Positions 52,159 through 62,732 of a stretch of DNA of 64,000 nucleotides are shown piece by piece (position 1 is the first letter of the stretch; every line of letters starts with the position of its first letter). Made by a program: the position numbers and the translations under genes. Origin of the DNA: Vibrio sonorensis (lineage in GTDB: Bacteria > Pseudomonadota > Gammaproteobacteria > Enterobacterales > Vibrionaceae); contig NZ_LJJE01000036.1 in assembly GCF_001854765.1 (NCBI RefSeq), positions 186,001-250,000 of the forward strand, written 5' to 3'. The notes under the pieces were generated by a model that searched no databases, was not told the DNA's origin, and worked only from the letters and a program-made list of their open reading frames with translations.

Positions 52159-54413
52159 CTACCAGTTGTTACTGCTTTGCCACAGGCGGCGATATTCCAC
52201 CGCAACAGCTCTGTCAGCAAACATGACTCGTTTATTAGAACTAACTTTTGATGTTAGCTCTTCAATAAACAGCGCGTTTTTCCCTTCCCCAACGACAGCA
52301 AGTTGTAATGTGGCCTTGTCATGAAGCCAGTGCTCTGAAGAAAGGTTTACGGGTTGTTCAATGACCAGTGTTGACGTCTTGGCACCATTGACGTTTTGAT
52401 TCACAATTTGCCATTTTGCTTGGATTTCTGTCGAGGCCAGCCCAGTGATCTGCATTGTACCGTTTTTATTGAATGTCAGTTCAACCATTCGGGACTTAAC
52501 GGGTCTCGCGATTGTTTCTATCTGAGGTGCTGAATCGTAGACATAGTACCAAGTTTGGCTGTTAAGCTTGTCGATATTCAGAGGCAAATAAGGCTGGAAT
52601 GGATTGTCTCTGTATAGCAGTAAGCCCTCGCGGTGAAATGCGGGGTCAACAACAAGGGAGTTACTCCAGGGGTAAAAGATGGGAGTCGTTCTATGAGTGT
52701 TAGTATCAAACAAAACAGGCCATTCTGGGTTTTCCATTGTGGTATAGATCCCATCGCGTTGACGCTGATCTTTCAAACTGATAGAAACCATTCTGCCATT
52801 AGAATTAAAGGCGACCTTATGAGAACGGTCTAAATCATGGGTGCTATTCGTCTGATTTATGATGTATCGAGTACCTTTAACTAATCCCACAAGCTCCTCT
52901 GAGCTGGTCAACAAGTGGTCGTTATTGACTCTAGAAAGATTGACGGTTCTCAACGCTAATTGCTTGTCGAAAAACAGTAATGAAGTCCAACGGCTTGTAT
53001 TACTGGTGACAAATGTCTGTTGCTTGTCTTCGACAACAATCAACTTATCATCAGCGAGCTGGAGTTCTAGTTCTAGGGATTGTTTACCATTAATACGGTC
53101 TTGATTATACAGTGTAATATTCAAGATTTGCTTGTTGTTTACCGTAGCCAATGTCCAAGTCGCACGTATTTCTTCAAACTGGTTCTCTAGTTCAATAACG
53201 ACATCATCAGCGTTGCCAAAGGTGAATTTCGCGAGCTGTGGTGCGACAGTTGGAGCTAAAGCAGGGACTAGTAGACTGTCGTCAAACCTCAGATAGTACA
53301 GCTCTTTTCCTTGCAATTGTTCGGCAGTTATTTCGGTGATTTGTGCTTCTTGAAGGGGTTTGGTGTACCAAAGCGCCAATTGCCCAAGAGCCTTCTGCTT
53401 AAAGCGGTCACCACCGGCTAACAATGTGCGTACACTCAAGGCAATGTATCTGCCTATGTGGGTGAACTCGTGGTCGTCGATGTTCTCATCAGTATAATCT
53501 AAGACGTTGCCTTTGATTTGAAACTCATCTTTGTCAGCAAAACCCGCTAACCCTATTTGGGTCTGATCTATCTCGAATTCCGCCCAACGGCTGAAGTCAG
53601 TCGCAAAGAGATCTTTTTGGAATATCTTGGTACGCGAAAAATAGTCTTTGAGTTTGAGCTGCTGAGCTCTGCTCTCAACGTTATTGCCCGACATACTGTA
53701 TATCACTTTATTGAGTTCCGAGTGCCCCCCAAGATTTAATAGGCTGTCAGCCTCGACCTTATACTTGTTTAGGTAGCTTTTAATTTTTGTGGTGTCTAAT
53801 ACTCTGAGATCCTCCTCAAATTCCTCGGTGATTGACCTTGCAAGAAGGTGTGCAATTGAGGCTTGAGGATGATTTTCTCTTTGCGCGACAAAGTCACTCG
53901 TTATCGTAGTTAGATCCAAATTTAGCTCGCTCGCAATTTGATTCAGCGGCTTGTTTTCTTTTACGGCGAGTGTAGTAAATGGATTGATCGAGGTTTCACC
54001 GGCTGGTGTGGCCATTGAATATGAGCGTGTAGCGACAGTCGGTTGATCAGAATCTTTACTTACGCCGGCAATAATATTGGCGATTAACGTGTACTGCTTG
54101 TCTGCTGGGGGAACGGTGATAAAGCTTTATCGTCGGTTAATCCGTCTAGATACTCATCTTGTTCACATGTTTGACTGTTGTTTCTATCTGCACATACGGA
54201 TGCATTAGCTATGTAGCCGTCAATGACTTGAATTTTAGCCGCTGTTTCTTGAGGGCTAGGAGACGGTGCTGGAACGGGATTTGGCTGGGGCTGTGGAATC
54301 TGTTCAGGCACTGGAGTTGGAGCCTGTGATTGAGGTGCAGAGTTGCTGTCTCCACCTCCACCACAAGCGAGTAGCATAGGCACAACGCCTATTGATAAAA
54401 TCATTTTTTTCAT
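52159..54413 (-). CDS. Large surface lipoprotein with calcium-binding-like N-terminal domain, frameshifted
   Basis: The start frame encodes a lipobox (VVPMLLAC) followed by a Gly/Pro-rich linker and a domain beginning IQVIDGYIANASVCADRNNS with an acidic calcium-type loop and a Cys pair. It breaks near 54117-54124; the remaining 618 or more codons continue in another frame (VPPADKQYTLIANIIAGVS, TSINPFTTLAV). One lost base (AA to A) accounts for it and gives 751 residues. The Cys/Asp module and ISPLTT-like segment are common in Vibrio and Shewanella surface lipoproteins. The long rest has no domain I can name. Confidence 0.7.
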
Positions 54414-54551
54414 AATTTACAATCGCTTATTTTATGTTTGATGAGCTGAGATTATAAATTAGAGTAATTGAATTAAATGTTATATAAGTCTAATTGATGT
54501 GTAACTGGTTGCTTACGTTTTGATAGAGAATGTGATGTTGGTCGGCTTGAC

Positions 54552-56240
54552 TCAAAAGTCGGGTTTGACTTCGAAACTTATTCTCTGTTTAGAGTAGGGG
54601 TGATCAAATTCCAACCTAAATGCGTGAAGGTGTAAACGCTGGCCGCGCTCCCCGTATAGCCCATCGCCAATAATAGGTGTGTTAAGGCCTTGATAATGAG
54701 CACAGTGCACGCGTAGTTGGTGAGTTCTTCCGGTGTGTGGAAAGAGCTCGACTCTGGTTGAAGTATCGTCCTTGCTTAACACTCGCCAATAAGTATGGGC
54801 TGGCTTACCGTGTTCAAAGCAAACAAGCTGTCGTGGCCTGTCGTCTGGATCGCCCCTCATAGGTAAGTGAACATTCCCCTCTTGTTCTTGTAATACACCG
54901 TCGAGCAATGCGATATAGGTTTTTTTAACTGTTCGGCTTATAAACTGTTTTTGCAGTGATTTGTTGGCTCTTTTGGTCAGTGCAAACACGAGTAGCCCAG
55001 ATGTCGCCATATCAAGGCGATGAATCACTATTGGCCCCTCAGCTTCTGGGTATCGCTCTTGTAATCGCGCATAGACACAATCTTGTATTGTTTTTCCCGG
55101 TACAGAAAGCAATCCCGCAGGTTTATTAACTACGACCATGGCTTCATCTTCATAAACAATTTCTAAGTGATGCGCTTTTGCATCGTGTTGCTCTAGCGGG
55201 TTGGGTTCAACATCTAACCCTTCTAACATGTGACCTAAAATGGGGTGACATTTACTATGGCACGAGGGGTAGAATTTTTGGTGTTGGCGAACTTCAGATT
55301 TAGGCGATCGCCCCCACCAAAATTCAGCTAAGGCCAAAGGTTTATAGCCGTGTAAATAAGCGAACTGTAGTAGTTTAGGAGCAGCGCACTCGCCGGAGCC
55401 CGCTGGTGGTATAGGGTTAGTTAGTTTGGCAAAAATCTCGTTGAGATTTTTTTGCTCGCCCTCTGCATTGAGAAATTGATATTCGGCGAATAGCTTGTGT
55501 TGCAAAGTATTTGAGAGAGCTTTGCGTTTCTCTTTGAGCATTTCTAGCTGATTGGATGTGCTATCAACGCGCTTTTGAGTGTCATTAATTAGCGCTTGCC
55601 ACTCTTGTTTTAAATACTTGAGTTGATTTTTTTCAGCGACACTCTGTTTGGCTAATTCGTCGAGCTCCTTGGTCAGTTGCTCGCCGGAGAGTTGATTTTG
55701 TGCTTCCTGACGTTGAGCCTTTCTCGAAGCACGATTTTTTATGATGATCTGACGTTGAGCCTGCTCTGCTTGCTGGTACTGATTTTTCTGTTGGTCTAAC
55801 TTGGCTTTAACAAGCAAATACTCTGGATCAGCACTGAGCTCTTTTACCCTAGCATTGACTTGGGTGATGGCGGCGAGTTCAGTTTGGAAAAATCCGTCTT
55901 GTTCCAAGATGTCGAAAACAGGAGGAACGAAACCAGGCAAATGGTTATCGTCGCCAATTTTTCCGGAAAATGCGCTTAGATAACCAATTTCCCCTTGTGG
56001 GCTTTTAACCAAAAGGACACCAAACATTTTTCCACTTGCAGAGGCTGAGTCGCTGTTCAGACCAAAATCGTATTGCCAAGTATTCTGAGTAAGCAAATAT
56101 TGTTGAAGCTGGTTTGCCGCCAAAATGCAAAGTGGGTGGGGTGTGTAGTAAAACGGAAACGTGAACTGTTTAGGTAGCTCGTATCCACTGATATCGCTCT
56201 CGAACTTAGTAAAAAATGGGATAGAGTTAGCCATGTTCAA
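54552..56240 (-). CDS. RluA-family pseudouridine synthase with long N-terminal extension
   Basis: A 562-residue protein. The C-terminal 220 residues are an RluA-type catalytic domain: VVVNKPAGLLSVPGK, the active-site motif IVIHRLDMATSGLLVFAL (catalytic Asp), and PHTGRTHQLRVH. The first 340 residues are unusual: a substrate-like segment, then a coiled coil of about 90 residues (residues 160-250, many KQ/QA repeats) and a Cys/His-rich stretch YPSCHSKCHPILGH. This long form occurs in marine gamma-proteobacteria; the RNA it modifies (rRNA or tRNA) cannot be told from sequence. Confidence 0.87.
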   Translation of the reverse strand: MNMANSIPFFTKFESDISGYELPKQFTFPFYYTPHPLCILAANQLQQYLLTQNTWQYDFGLNSDSASASGKMFGVLLVKSPQGEIGYLSAFSGKIGDDNHLPGFVPPVFDILEQDGFFQTELAAITQVNARVKELSADPEYLLVKAKLDQQKNQYQQAEQAQRQIIIKNRASRKAQRQEAQNQLSGEQLTKELDELAKQSVAEKNQLKYLKQEWQALINDTQKRVDSTSNQLEMLKEKRKALSNTLQHKLFAEYQFLNAEGEQKNLNEIFAKLTNPIPPAGSGECAAPKLLQFAYLHGYKPLALAEFWWGRSPKSEVRQHQKFYPSCHSKCHPILGHMLEGLDVEPNPLEQHDAKAHHLEIVYEDEAMVVVNKPAGLLSVPGKTIQDCVYARLQERYPEAEGPIVIHRLDMATSGLLVFALTKRANKSLQKQFISRTVKKTYIALLDGVLQEQEGNVHLPMRGDPDDRPRQLVCFEHGKPAHTYWRVLSKDDTSTRVELFPHTGRTHQLRVHCAHYQGLNTPIIGDGLYGERGQRLHLHAFRLEFDHPYSKQRISFEVKPDF

Positions 56241-56463
56241 TTCTCTGTTGCTAAAGGGGTAAAAAAGCGGGCAATTTTACCGCGATAACCGGTTAAAAAA
56301 CACTATTGATTTTTTATAGAGTCGGTTGGGGTTTTGTTAAAGCGGGGAGTGCGTTATTTGCGCATAAAACAGCAAACTGCTTAAGTGTTGAATAAAAAAA
56401 TTTGAGCTATCCTGAGCCAATGTTAGCTTTCGCCTCAGGATAGTTTTCTGTCTAGGGCTGGAC

Positions 56464-57246
56464 TCAACTGGCACTTAACTCTGCAGCGTCTTGCCTTTTC
56501 ATGACCTTGTGGCCTTCTTCCGTTACCCCTTTCTTCCAGTAACTGCTCACGTACATGTTGTTGCGATCTAAGTTATTTTCCCGAATAAAGAAGTCTCTTA
56601 ATGCACGCATATTTTCAAACTCGCACGCGCACCAAACATAGGGTATACCTTCGAGCCACTTGGCGGATTTTATCGTAGCTAACAAAGGTTCTTGCTCGGT
56701 AAGCCATTGCAACTTAACGCCTGATGGTACTTTTAGCTGTTGAATATCTTCGCGTTGAGCGACTTGCACATACGCATACCCAACAGCATGCTCAGGGAGC
56801 TTGGCCAAGGTCGCACTTAACGCTGGCAGTGCTGTCATATCTGCAACAAAGAAAAACCAAGGGCTAGCGGTGTTCACTGGCTTTATCTCTGCGGGACCGC
56901 GTACCTGAATAGTCTGTCCTACGCGGACTGAAATCGCCCAACGGCCTGCTAAACCGTGTTCTTGTTCATGGTTATCAGAATTATGACGAACCATATCGAT
57001 ATCAATAGTATTTTTCTCAGGATGATAATGACGAACAGTATACGTTCTCAGTCTTGGGGCTTCTTCGGGTTTAAGCTTTGATAAATCCGTTCCGCCATTT
57101 TGATCGAAAGCGAGCTTAATGTAACTGCCTTCACATCCCAGAGGGAAGCTTTCCTGCAAGGGGCCTGTAAGGGTGATTCTTTGCATATTGGGTGTGATTT
57201 GCTTTGTTTCCACCACTGTTAAAGTGATCAATTTATGTTGTGTCAT
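56464..57246 (-). CDS. Siderophore-interacting (ferric-siderophore reductase-like) protein
   Basis: A 260-residue FAD-binding protein of the SIP/ViuB family, starting at MTQHKLITLTVVETKQITPN; the upstream ATG would place the start inside the Fur box. RLRTYTVRHYHPEKNTIDIDMV is the FAD-binding RxYTxR segment, GLAGRWAISVRVGQTIQVRGPAE the beta-barrel end, and FFVADMTALPALSATL the NAD(P)H domain. It would release iron from imported ferric siderophores by reduction in the cytoplasm. The probable Fur box fits iron control. No siderophore receptor or synthesis gene is nearby. Confidence 0.88.
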   Translation of the reverse strand: MTQHKLITLTVVETKQITPNMQRITLTGPLQESFPLGCEGSYIKLAFDQNGGTDLSKLKPEEAPRLRTYTVRHYHPEKNTIDIDMVRHNSDNHEQEHGLAGRWAISVRVGQTIQVRGPAEIKPVNTASPWFFFVADMTALPALSATLAKLPEHAVGYAYVQVAQREDIQQLKVPSGVKLQWLTEQEPLLATIKSAKWLEGIPYVWCACEFENMRALRDFFIRENNLDRNNMYVSSYWKKGVTEEGHKVMKRQDAAELSAS

Positions 57247-57258
57247 AGGCTTATTATC

Positions 57259-57277
57259 AATAATGAATATCATTTAC
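57259..57277. promoter_or_regulatory. Probable Fur box of the SIP gene
   Basis: AATAATGAATATCATTTAC matches about 14 of 19 positions of the classic Fur consensus, and ends directly ahead of the SIP start codon. Confidence 0.65.
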
Positions 57278-57328
57278 AATAAGGTTATATTGAATTAACA
57301 ACCCTGTGCAAGCCCCAATCACTCTGGT

Positions 57329-57913
57329 CTAGATCATCGGCAATGTTGATGCAATTAAGAGTGCTGCCATAAGTCCATTAAACCCTCGAATCTTGGTCGG
57401 GGTGGTTAGCCAACGTTGTAACTGTTGCCCAGCAGCAGCCCAGAATGTTACTGAAGGTAAATTAACCAGCGCAAAAACAAAAGCAATCAAGCTGAGTTCG
57501 TACCAAGCGCCGTTGGCACTGTATACCGTGACGGCGGTCAGTGCCATCGACCAGCCTTTGGGGTTAACCCACTGAAAGCTTGCGGCTGCAAAAAACGTCA
57601 TTGGGCGATAGCTGCAATCGGTTTCTACTGGCTTGCTTGTAGCAATTTTAAAAGCCAAATAGGCTAGATAGACAAGGCTGAGGTATTTTAATATCGCATG
57701 ACTCACTGGGTAGGTGTTAAATACCCCCATCAGCCCTATACCGACCAAGAGTACCATTACTGAAAAACCAATAGTGATCCCAGCCATATGGGGGATAGTT
57801 TTTTTAAAGCCCACATTCGCTCCGGATGCCATTAACATGATGTTATTGGGACCGGGAGTAAAAGTAGTAACAAAAGCAAATAGGGCTAATGCCCAAAACT
57901 GTGAAAACTCCAT
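57329..57913 (-). CDS. LysE-family amino acid exporter
   Basis: A 194-residue membrane protein starting at the ATG of MEFSQFWAL, since GGAGAG lies a few bases upstream. FVTTFTPGPNNIMLMASGANVGFKKTIPHMAGI is the signature first helix (TPGPNN) of the family; WVNPKGWSMALTAVTVY is typical too. It is divergent from an Lrp/AsnC gene 130 bases away, the standard arrangement of a LysE-type exporter and its amino-acid-sensing activator. Substrate, probably an amino acid, is not known. Confidence 0.87.
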   Translation of the reverse strand: MEFSQFWALALFAFVTTFTPGPNNIMLMASGANVGFKKTIPHMAGITIGFSVMVLLVGIGLMGVFNTYPVSHAILKYLSLVYLAYLAFKIATSKPVETDCSYRPMTFFAAASFQWVNPKGWSMALTAVTVYSANGAWYELSLIAFVFALVNLPSVTFWAAAGQQLQRWLTTPTKIRGFNGLMAALLIASTLPMI

Positions 57914-58041
57914 GTTTCTCTCCACGCAAATTTATTCTTAAACGTAACTCTTGACCGGTCGAGACAATAATAGGTGGATATTGGCGCAATTTTGTGTTTA
58001 ATTTCCTTAATTAAAAGTAACATGCACAATAAAATTGCCTT

Positions 58042-58481
58042 ATGGATAAGTTTGATAAAAAAATATTGCGTGAGTTGAAGCTAAACGGAAGGATCTCTAA
58101 TGTTGAGCTTGCCGATAGGGTGGGTTTGTCTCCTTCTGCGACTTTGAGAAGAGTACAAGATCTCGAAAAAAGGAATGTGATTCAAAGTTATCGTGCGGTT
58201 TTGGACAAAACTCAACTTGGGATAGGCTTTGTTGCTTATGTATCGATTGGCCTTTCGAGCATAGTAAACAGGCACAATTAGAGTTTGAAGAGCACGTTCG
58301 CTATGTTGAAGAAGTCGTCGAATGTCACAATATAACCGGAGCGAACGAATACCTTCTGCGTATTGAAACGAAAGATCTTCCGAGTTACAAAAAGATACAT
58401 GCGGACGTTTTGGGCGAATGTCCCCAAGTAAACTCTATTACGACTATGGTTGTGATGGAATCTCCAAAGGACGAGCGCTAA
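58042..58481 (+). CDS. Lrp/AsnC-family regulator, interrupted by a one-base frameshift
   Basis: The first 80 codons give the winged helix (MDKFDKKILRELKLNGRIS, VELADRVGLSPSATLRRVQDLEK) and the start of the ligand-binding domain (GIGFVAYVSIGLS). After 58257 the RAM domain continues in another frame (EHSKQAQLEFEEHVRYVEEVVECH, ITGANEYLLRIETKD). One missing base (GG to G) restores 146 residues, the family length. It is divergent from the LysE gene it probably controls. Most likely a sequencing undercall. Confidence 0.82.
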
Positions 58482-58852
58482 GCCGCTTTTTTATCTCCAT
58501 TAAATGTCACGTTTCGCTATGTGAACAATCTTCCATCTACGTTTAGTGATGGTTTGTGTTTTCCTTTCTGTTAAGGGAGGTGGTATTCACAGCTGTTTAA
58601 ACGAGTCCCCGCAAAATAAACTGTCATTTTTTTATACAATTCAACGCAATTTATTCATAAGATTTTATATAAATGTGATCTGAGTCACTCTGCTGGCGGT
58701 CGTCATTAACTTGGCGGTTTTTGTTGAATAAGTTAATGATAAACATGTAAAAAGTGATAGACATATATCGTACTGTTTGGATAGAATCACCTTCTTTTTG
58801 TGGGAATATTCCCAGCACAGGGATGCGAAAACCAATAGTAATGAGGGCTAAC
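58482..58852 (+). other. Intergenic region before the chemoreceptor gene
   Basis: About 370 bases without a convincing gene. It holds a good CRP-like site (58671-58692) and is AT-rich between that site and the chemoreceptor start, where the promoter should lie. Confidence 0.4.
58671..58692 (+). promoter_or_regulatory. Probable CRP site upstream of the chemoreceptor
   Basis: AAATGTGATCTGAGTCACTC contains TGTGA, six bases, then TCACT, differing from the CRP consensus half-sites at one base. It lies 160 bases before the MCP start codon. Confidence 0.6.
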
Positions 58853-60480
58853 ATGCAGTTATCTATTAAGAACTTGTCTATTCGTGCTCAGGTTCTGCTT
58901 CCTGTGGCGATGACCACCATTTTTCTACTGATTGCGCTTTGGATTACCCAAAGTAATCTTCAAGAAGAGCAAGAGACAATTAACTCTAATTCTGATTCCT
59001 TAATCTTCTACAAGGACAAGCTCGCTCATATTGATGATATGGTTTATCCGCTGCGAATCAATGCAGTTTACGCGATTTATGACCCAAGCCGCAGAGACAA
59101 ATTTGCTATTCAACTAGCGGAAAACATGCGTGAACTAGAAGGCGACCTAGATGAAATGGCACGCCGTGAAACGTTTCGTTCCGAAGTGGCGATTGTTAGA
59201 GAGGCAATAAGAGATTACGTCGATTTCTCTCATAGAGCGGTAACTCTTCTTGGTCGCTATGAAAGTGGCCTTGTAAGCGAGCAAGAGTATCAGGGCTTTA
59301 TCGGTCAATATCGCGATTCGGGTAATCGCATGGTGCAATCTATCAACGAACTGTCTCAAATTGTTAATCAGTTTGCCAAAAAAGCGATGGAGATCAGTGA
59401 GCAAGAGAATGATGCCGTCCAAACCAAAGCGGTTTATAAAGTATTGATTGTGCTTGTTTCATCGATTGTGATTGCTTGGTTCTTATCAGGACTAATAGTT
59501 ACTCCTGTTCAGGCCCTTCAGTCGGTAATGAGGAAAATTGCTCAAGGAGATTTAACCGCAAGAGCAGAAGTCGACGGTAAAAATGAAATTGCACAACTAG
59601 GCGAAGATGTAAACCAGACCATAGATAAACTCAGTGAAACCGTAGAAGCACTGACTCGCATAAGCGAGGAAGTGGCGTCCGCATCAACTGAACTGGCTGC
59701 GGTGATGAATCAGGCGGAGTCAAATGCACAGCAGGAACTGAGAGAGATTGAGCAGGTCGCTTCGGCGGTAAATGAGCTGGCAAGCACGGCTGACAATGTT
59801 AGCGACAATGCCTCAATGGCTGATTCTACTGCGAGAGAAACGGATCAACTTGCTAAGTCAGGCTTGAGCATTTTTGAAGAGAGTAAGCAGTCTAGTGAAC
59901 AGATGAAGCTGCGCTAAGTAATGCTGGACAGGTTGTGGAAGAACTAAAACAGCAGTCTGAGCAGATCAACGACGTGGTTGAAGTGATTCGCAATGTATCT
60001 GATCAAACTAACTTGTTAGCGCTAAATGCGGCGATTGAAGCGGCTCGTGCTGGGGAATCTGGTCGTGGATTTGCTGTTGTTGCTGATGAAGTAAGAATGC
60101 TAGCGGCGAGAACTCAAGAGTCGACAGGTGAAATTCAAACCATTATCGAAGAGTTGCAAAAGCAAGCCGGTCTAGCAAACGACAGTATGGTGGAAAGTAT
60201 GGAGATACTGGCGAAAAATAACGAACTGTCGGGACAAGCTAATGACGCTTTGGTTGGGATAACAGATGCTGTCGTTGGTATCAATGACGCCAATACACAA
60301 GTGGCTACCGCAGCGGAGCAGCAGTCTCAGGTGACTCAAGACATTAATCGCAACGTAATTAATATGTCTGAGTTGGTGAATCAAAATGTATCTGGGATCA
60401 GTCAAAGTGCGAGTGCCAGTATCGAACTTTCGACTTTGGCTGAAAAGCAAAAAGCTCAACTCTCTTTCTTTAAGGTTTAA
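58853..60480 (+). CDS. Methyl-accepting chemotaxis protein, interrupted by a one-base frameshift
   Basis: Transmembrane chemoreceptor of 542 residues after correction. [31 protein letters not shown] forms the start and TM1 (GAGGG precedes the ATG), a helical periplasmic domain runs to about 190, TM2 is [24 protein letters not shown] follows, and the signalling hairpin tip is [29 protein letters not shown]. The frames meet near 59907-59911, where AAA appears to have become AA. The C terminus lacks an NWETF-type pentapeptide tether. Ligand unknown. A CRP site upstream suggests catabolite control. Confidence 0.85.
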
Positions 60481-60486
60481 TTGTGA

Positions 60487-60516
60487 AAACCGCTCGTTTA
60501 ACGAGCGGTTTTTTTT
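60487..60516. terminator. Bidirectional Rho-independent terminator
   Basis: AAACCGCTCG (60487-60496) and CGAGCGGTTT (60502-60511) form a 10-bp stem; a T tract follows on the plus strand and TTTT on the minus strand. It serves both the MCP and the convergent RhlE-like gene. Confidence 0.92.
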
Positions 60517-60534
60517 GTCTCTTGACCCAAGAGG

Positions 60535-61722
60535 TTACGATCGACGTTTGCTCTTGGGGACGTAATTTAGTATTGAGATAGGGACTTCTTTCTTCGGTTC
60601 AAATCCTTCAATAACTCTGCGTTCAAGCAAATGCCCCAAGCGGCTTTCAATCATGCACAGGTTTTTAAAGTTGTCTTTCGATACCAAGGATATGGCTTCA
60701 CCTTTTGCATCAGCACGACCAGTTCTACCAATGCGGTGTACGTACTCATCTGCTGGGTAGGGGAGATCGTAGTTGATCACCAAGGGTAGCTCACTGATAT
60801 CTATACCACGAGAACCGACACCAGTAGCAATTAAGTAGGCAATCTCTCCGTTTTTAAATTGTTCTAGCAATTGGGTACGAATGTTTTGACTGCGACCACT
60901 GTGAAATGGCTCAGCTTTGATGCCCCGCTTTTCGAGCTGAGCGGCGAGCTTAGCTGCACCGTGTTTGGTTTCAATAAAAATTAAGGCTTGTTGCCATTGG
61001 TGTTTATTAATTAAGTGGGCCAACAGACTGGATTTTTTGTCTTTATCTACCGTTGTGATCCACTGTTCAATGTTCGCCTTTGAAGCACTGTGTTTGGCAA
61101 TACTGATTTCTTCAGCGTGGTCAATAGCGCTTTTAGCGAGATCTCGCACTGGGTTGGAAAGAGTTGCCGAAAACAGCAGGTTTTGAATATCCTGTGGTAG
61201 ACGAGCGATGATTTTGTTGATGTCTTCAATAAAGCCCATATCAAGCATTCGGTCTGCTTCATCGAGCACCAAAACTTCAGCTTCTTCAAAGTGAACGGCT
61301 CTTTTGCCGTAAAGGTCAATAAGACGCCCTGGGGTAGCCACTAAAATATCGATGCCATCGATAAGCTTTTGCCTTTGCGGCCCATCATCGACGCCACCAT
61401 AGACTGCAGTAGACGTTAAGTTTACGTGCTTGGCATATTTCTCAATGCTGGCATTCACTTGGATCGCAAGTTCGCGGGTTGGCGTGAGGATTAGAGCTCT
61501 AAATCGTTTCTTTTTTTGGGTTGTACTGGCGCTTAAGCGCTCTAAAATTGGCAAAACAAAACTCGCCGTTTTACCAGTGCCCGTTTGAGCAGCAGCGATT
61601 AAGTTCTTACCAGAAAGAACGATTGGAATGGCTTTGTCTTGGATATTGGTCGGTTTGTCATAACCGACTTCGCGAATGGCTTCTAGGATTGGCTTGCTTA
61701 AGCCCAAATTAGAAAATGACAT
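60535..61722 (-). CDS. DEAD-box RNA helicase, RhlE-like
   Basis: A 395-residue ATP-dependent RNA helicase. Q motif region GYDKPTNIQDKAIP, Walker A AQTGTGKTAS, Ia PTRELA, DEAD box VLDEADRMLDMGF, SAT in LFSATLSNPV, and motif VI YVHRIGRTGRADA are intact. Motif V reads ATGVGSRGIDIS, whereas most members have ATDVAARGLDI; the Asp to Gly change is unusual. The C terminus is short with a basic end PKSKRRS. It probably acts in ribosome assembly or RNA turnover and cold adaptation. AAGAGA precedes the ATG. Confidence 0.87.
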   Translation of the reverse strand: MSFSNLGLSKPILEAIREVGYDKPTNIQDKAIPIVLSGKNLIAAAQTGTGKTASFVLPILERLSASTTQKKKRFRALILTPTRELAIQVNASIEKYAKHVNLTSTAVYGGVDDGPQRQKLIDGIDILVATPGRLIDLYGKRAVHFEEAEVLVLDEADRMLDMGFIEDINKIIARLPQDIQNLLFSATLSNPVRDLAKSAIDHAEEISIAKHSASKANIEQWITTVDKDKKSSLLAHLINKHQWQQALIFIETKHGAAKLAAQLEKRGIKAEPFHSGRSQNIRTQLLEQFKNGEIAYLIATGVGSRGIDISELPLVINYDLPYPADEYVHRIGRTGRADAKGEAISLVSKDNFKNLCMIESRLGHLLERRVIEGFEPKKEVPISILNYVPKSKRRS

Positions 61723-61933
61723 AGAATCTCTTAGGTTGGAGTTGCATGCTCCACAATTGTAGCAGTGCCGTGTACTTTGAACGGTAGTCTAACACGGTGT
61801 GACTAGAAACCTACTAAGATTGTAAATCAAAGAGAGGGTTTGCAATACTAAACGATAGTCAATTTATGGGCGGCTCTGTTTCCTTCACTTCAGGGGCTTT
61901 GGCTTTGCTGTTGTGTAAAGTGGCTCTCGGATT

Positions 61934-62494
61934 TTACATCCAAGGCGCGCTCAATGGGCGTATCCATGCATCGGGTACACATTGTTTAATTTCACTCAAT
62001 AACACTTGAGCTTCTTCGTAATCTAGTTTCTCTGAAAGCAAATAGTAGAATCGACCTATGCGGTTTAGCTCGTGTTGGACGGAAAGGCATGAGTAGTTGT
62101 TTAAGCTTGGTGGTGTCGTACCAGCATAGAACTGCACTATGAACCGTTTTTTCTTATTCTCAGTTATCGACGAACTGTTTTTAGCACAAAGCGCCTTATC
62201 GATTCTGAAATGGGTGGTTAAAAGTGATGAGGTCACTCGAACTTGAGGAAATGTGGAGTCCTGACACTCATTTTCTATCACGTGATTGACGAACCAAATA
62301 TAGTTGCAATCGTCGGATAACCGGTAGTGCTTGACTTGACTGGGTGCTTTTAGCACTTGTACCCCACATTCCGGCGTTGGTGTTTGGTTTAGTGTCTTTA
62401 ACGCTAGGATTTCTTGAATAGGGATAGTCGAAGCCACAACCGTAGAGGTGTGGAATAAGGCGACAAAATAATTGAGGATAAGAACTCTTTTCAT
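61934..62494 (-). CDS. Exported hypothetical protein
   Basis: About 186 residues from MKRVLILNYFVALF (a GTG start at 62515 is also possible). A signal peptide of about 21 residues (ending TVVAST) is followed by a small domain with eight or so cysteines (ECGVQVL, SDDCNYIW, ENECQDS, KALCAKN, YSCLSV, IKQCVPDAW), suggesting disulfides. I do not recognise a family. It is divergent from the ileS leader region. Confidence 0.55.
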   Translation of the reverse strand: MKRVLILNYFVALFHTSTVVASTIPIQEILALKTLNQTPTPECGVQVLKAPSQVKHYRLSDDCNYIWFVNHVIENECQDSTFPQVRVTSSLLTTHFRIDKALCAKNSSSITENKKKRFIVQFYAGTTPPSLNNYSCLSVQHELNRIGRFYYLLSEKLDYEEAQVLLSEIKQCVPDAWIRPLSAPWM

Positions 62495-62696
62495 TGTTTC
62501 AGAAATGCTGTGCACAAAGGGTGAGGATAACTAAAATGGCTCAGAAGTTTGGTCAGCAAATTAAATAAATTCAATTGAAGGATGCACAAAAACGTTGCCC
62601 TTTTGGCTTGTTTGGCTGGATGTTGGTGTGTGACTGTCAAAAGAAAAATGCCGCTGTTGAAGCGGAAACCTCAAACTCAAGCTCTAAAAATGACTA

Positions 62697-62725
62697 TTGA
62701 CACATAAGCTCTGGATGCGTATTTT
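62697..62725 (+). promoter_or_regulatory. Sigma-70-type promoter of the ileS leader
   Basis: TTGACA (62697-62702, exact consensus), 17-base spacer, TATTTT (62720-62725, four of six). Transcription should begin near 62731-62734, at or next to the leader-peptide ATG. Confidence 0.75.
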
Positions 62726-62732
62726 GTTGGTT

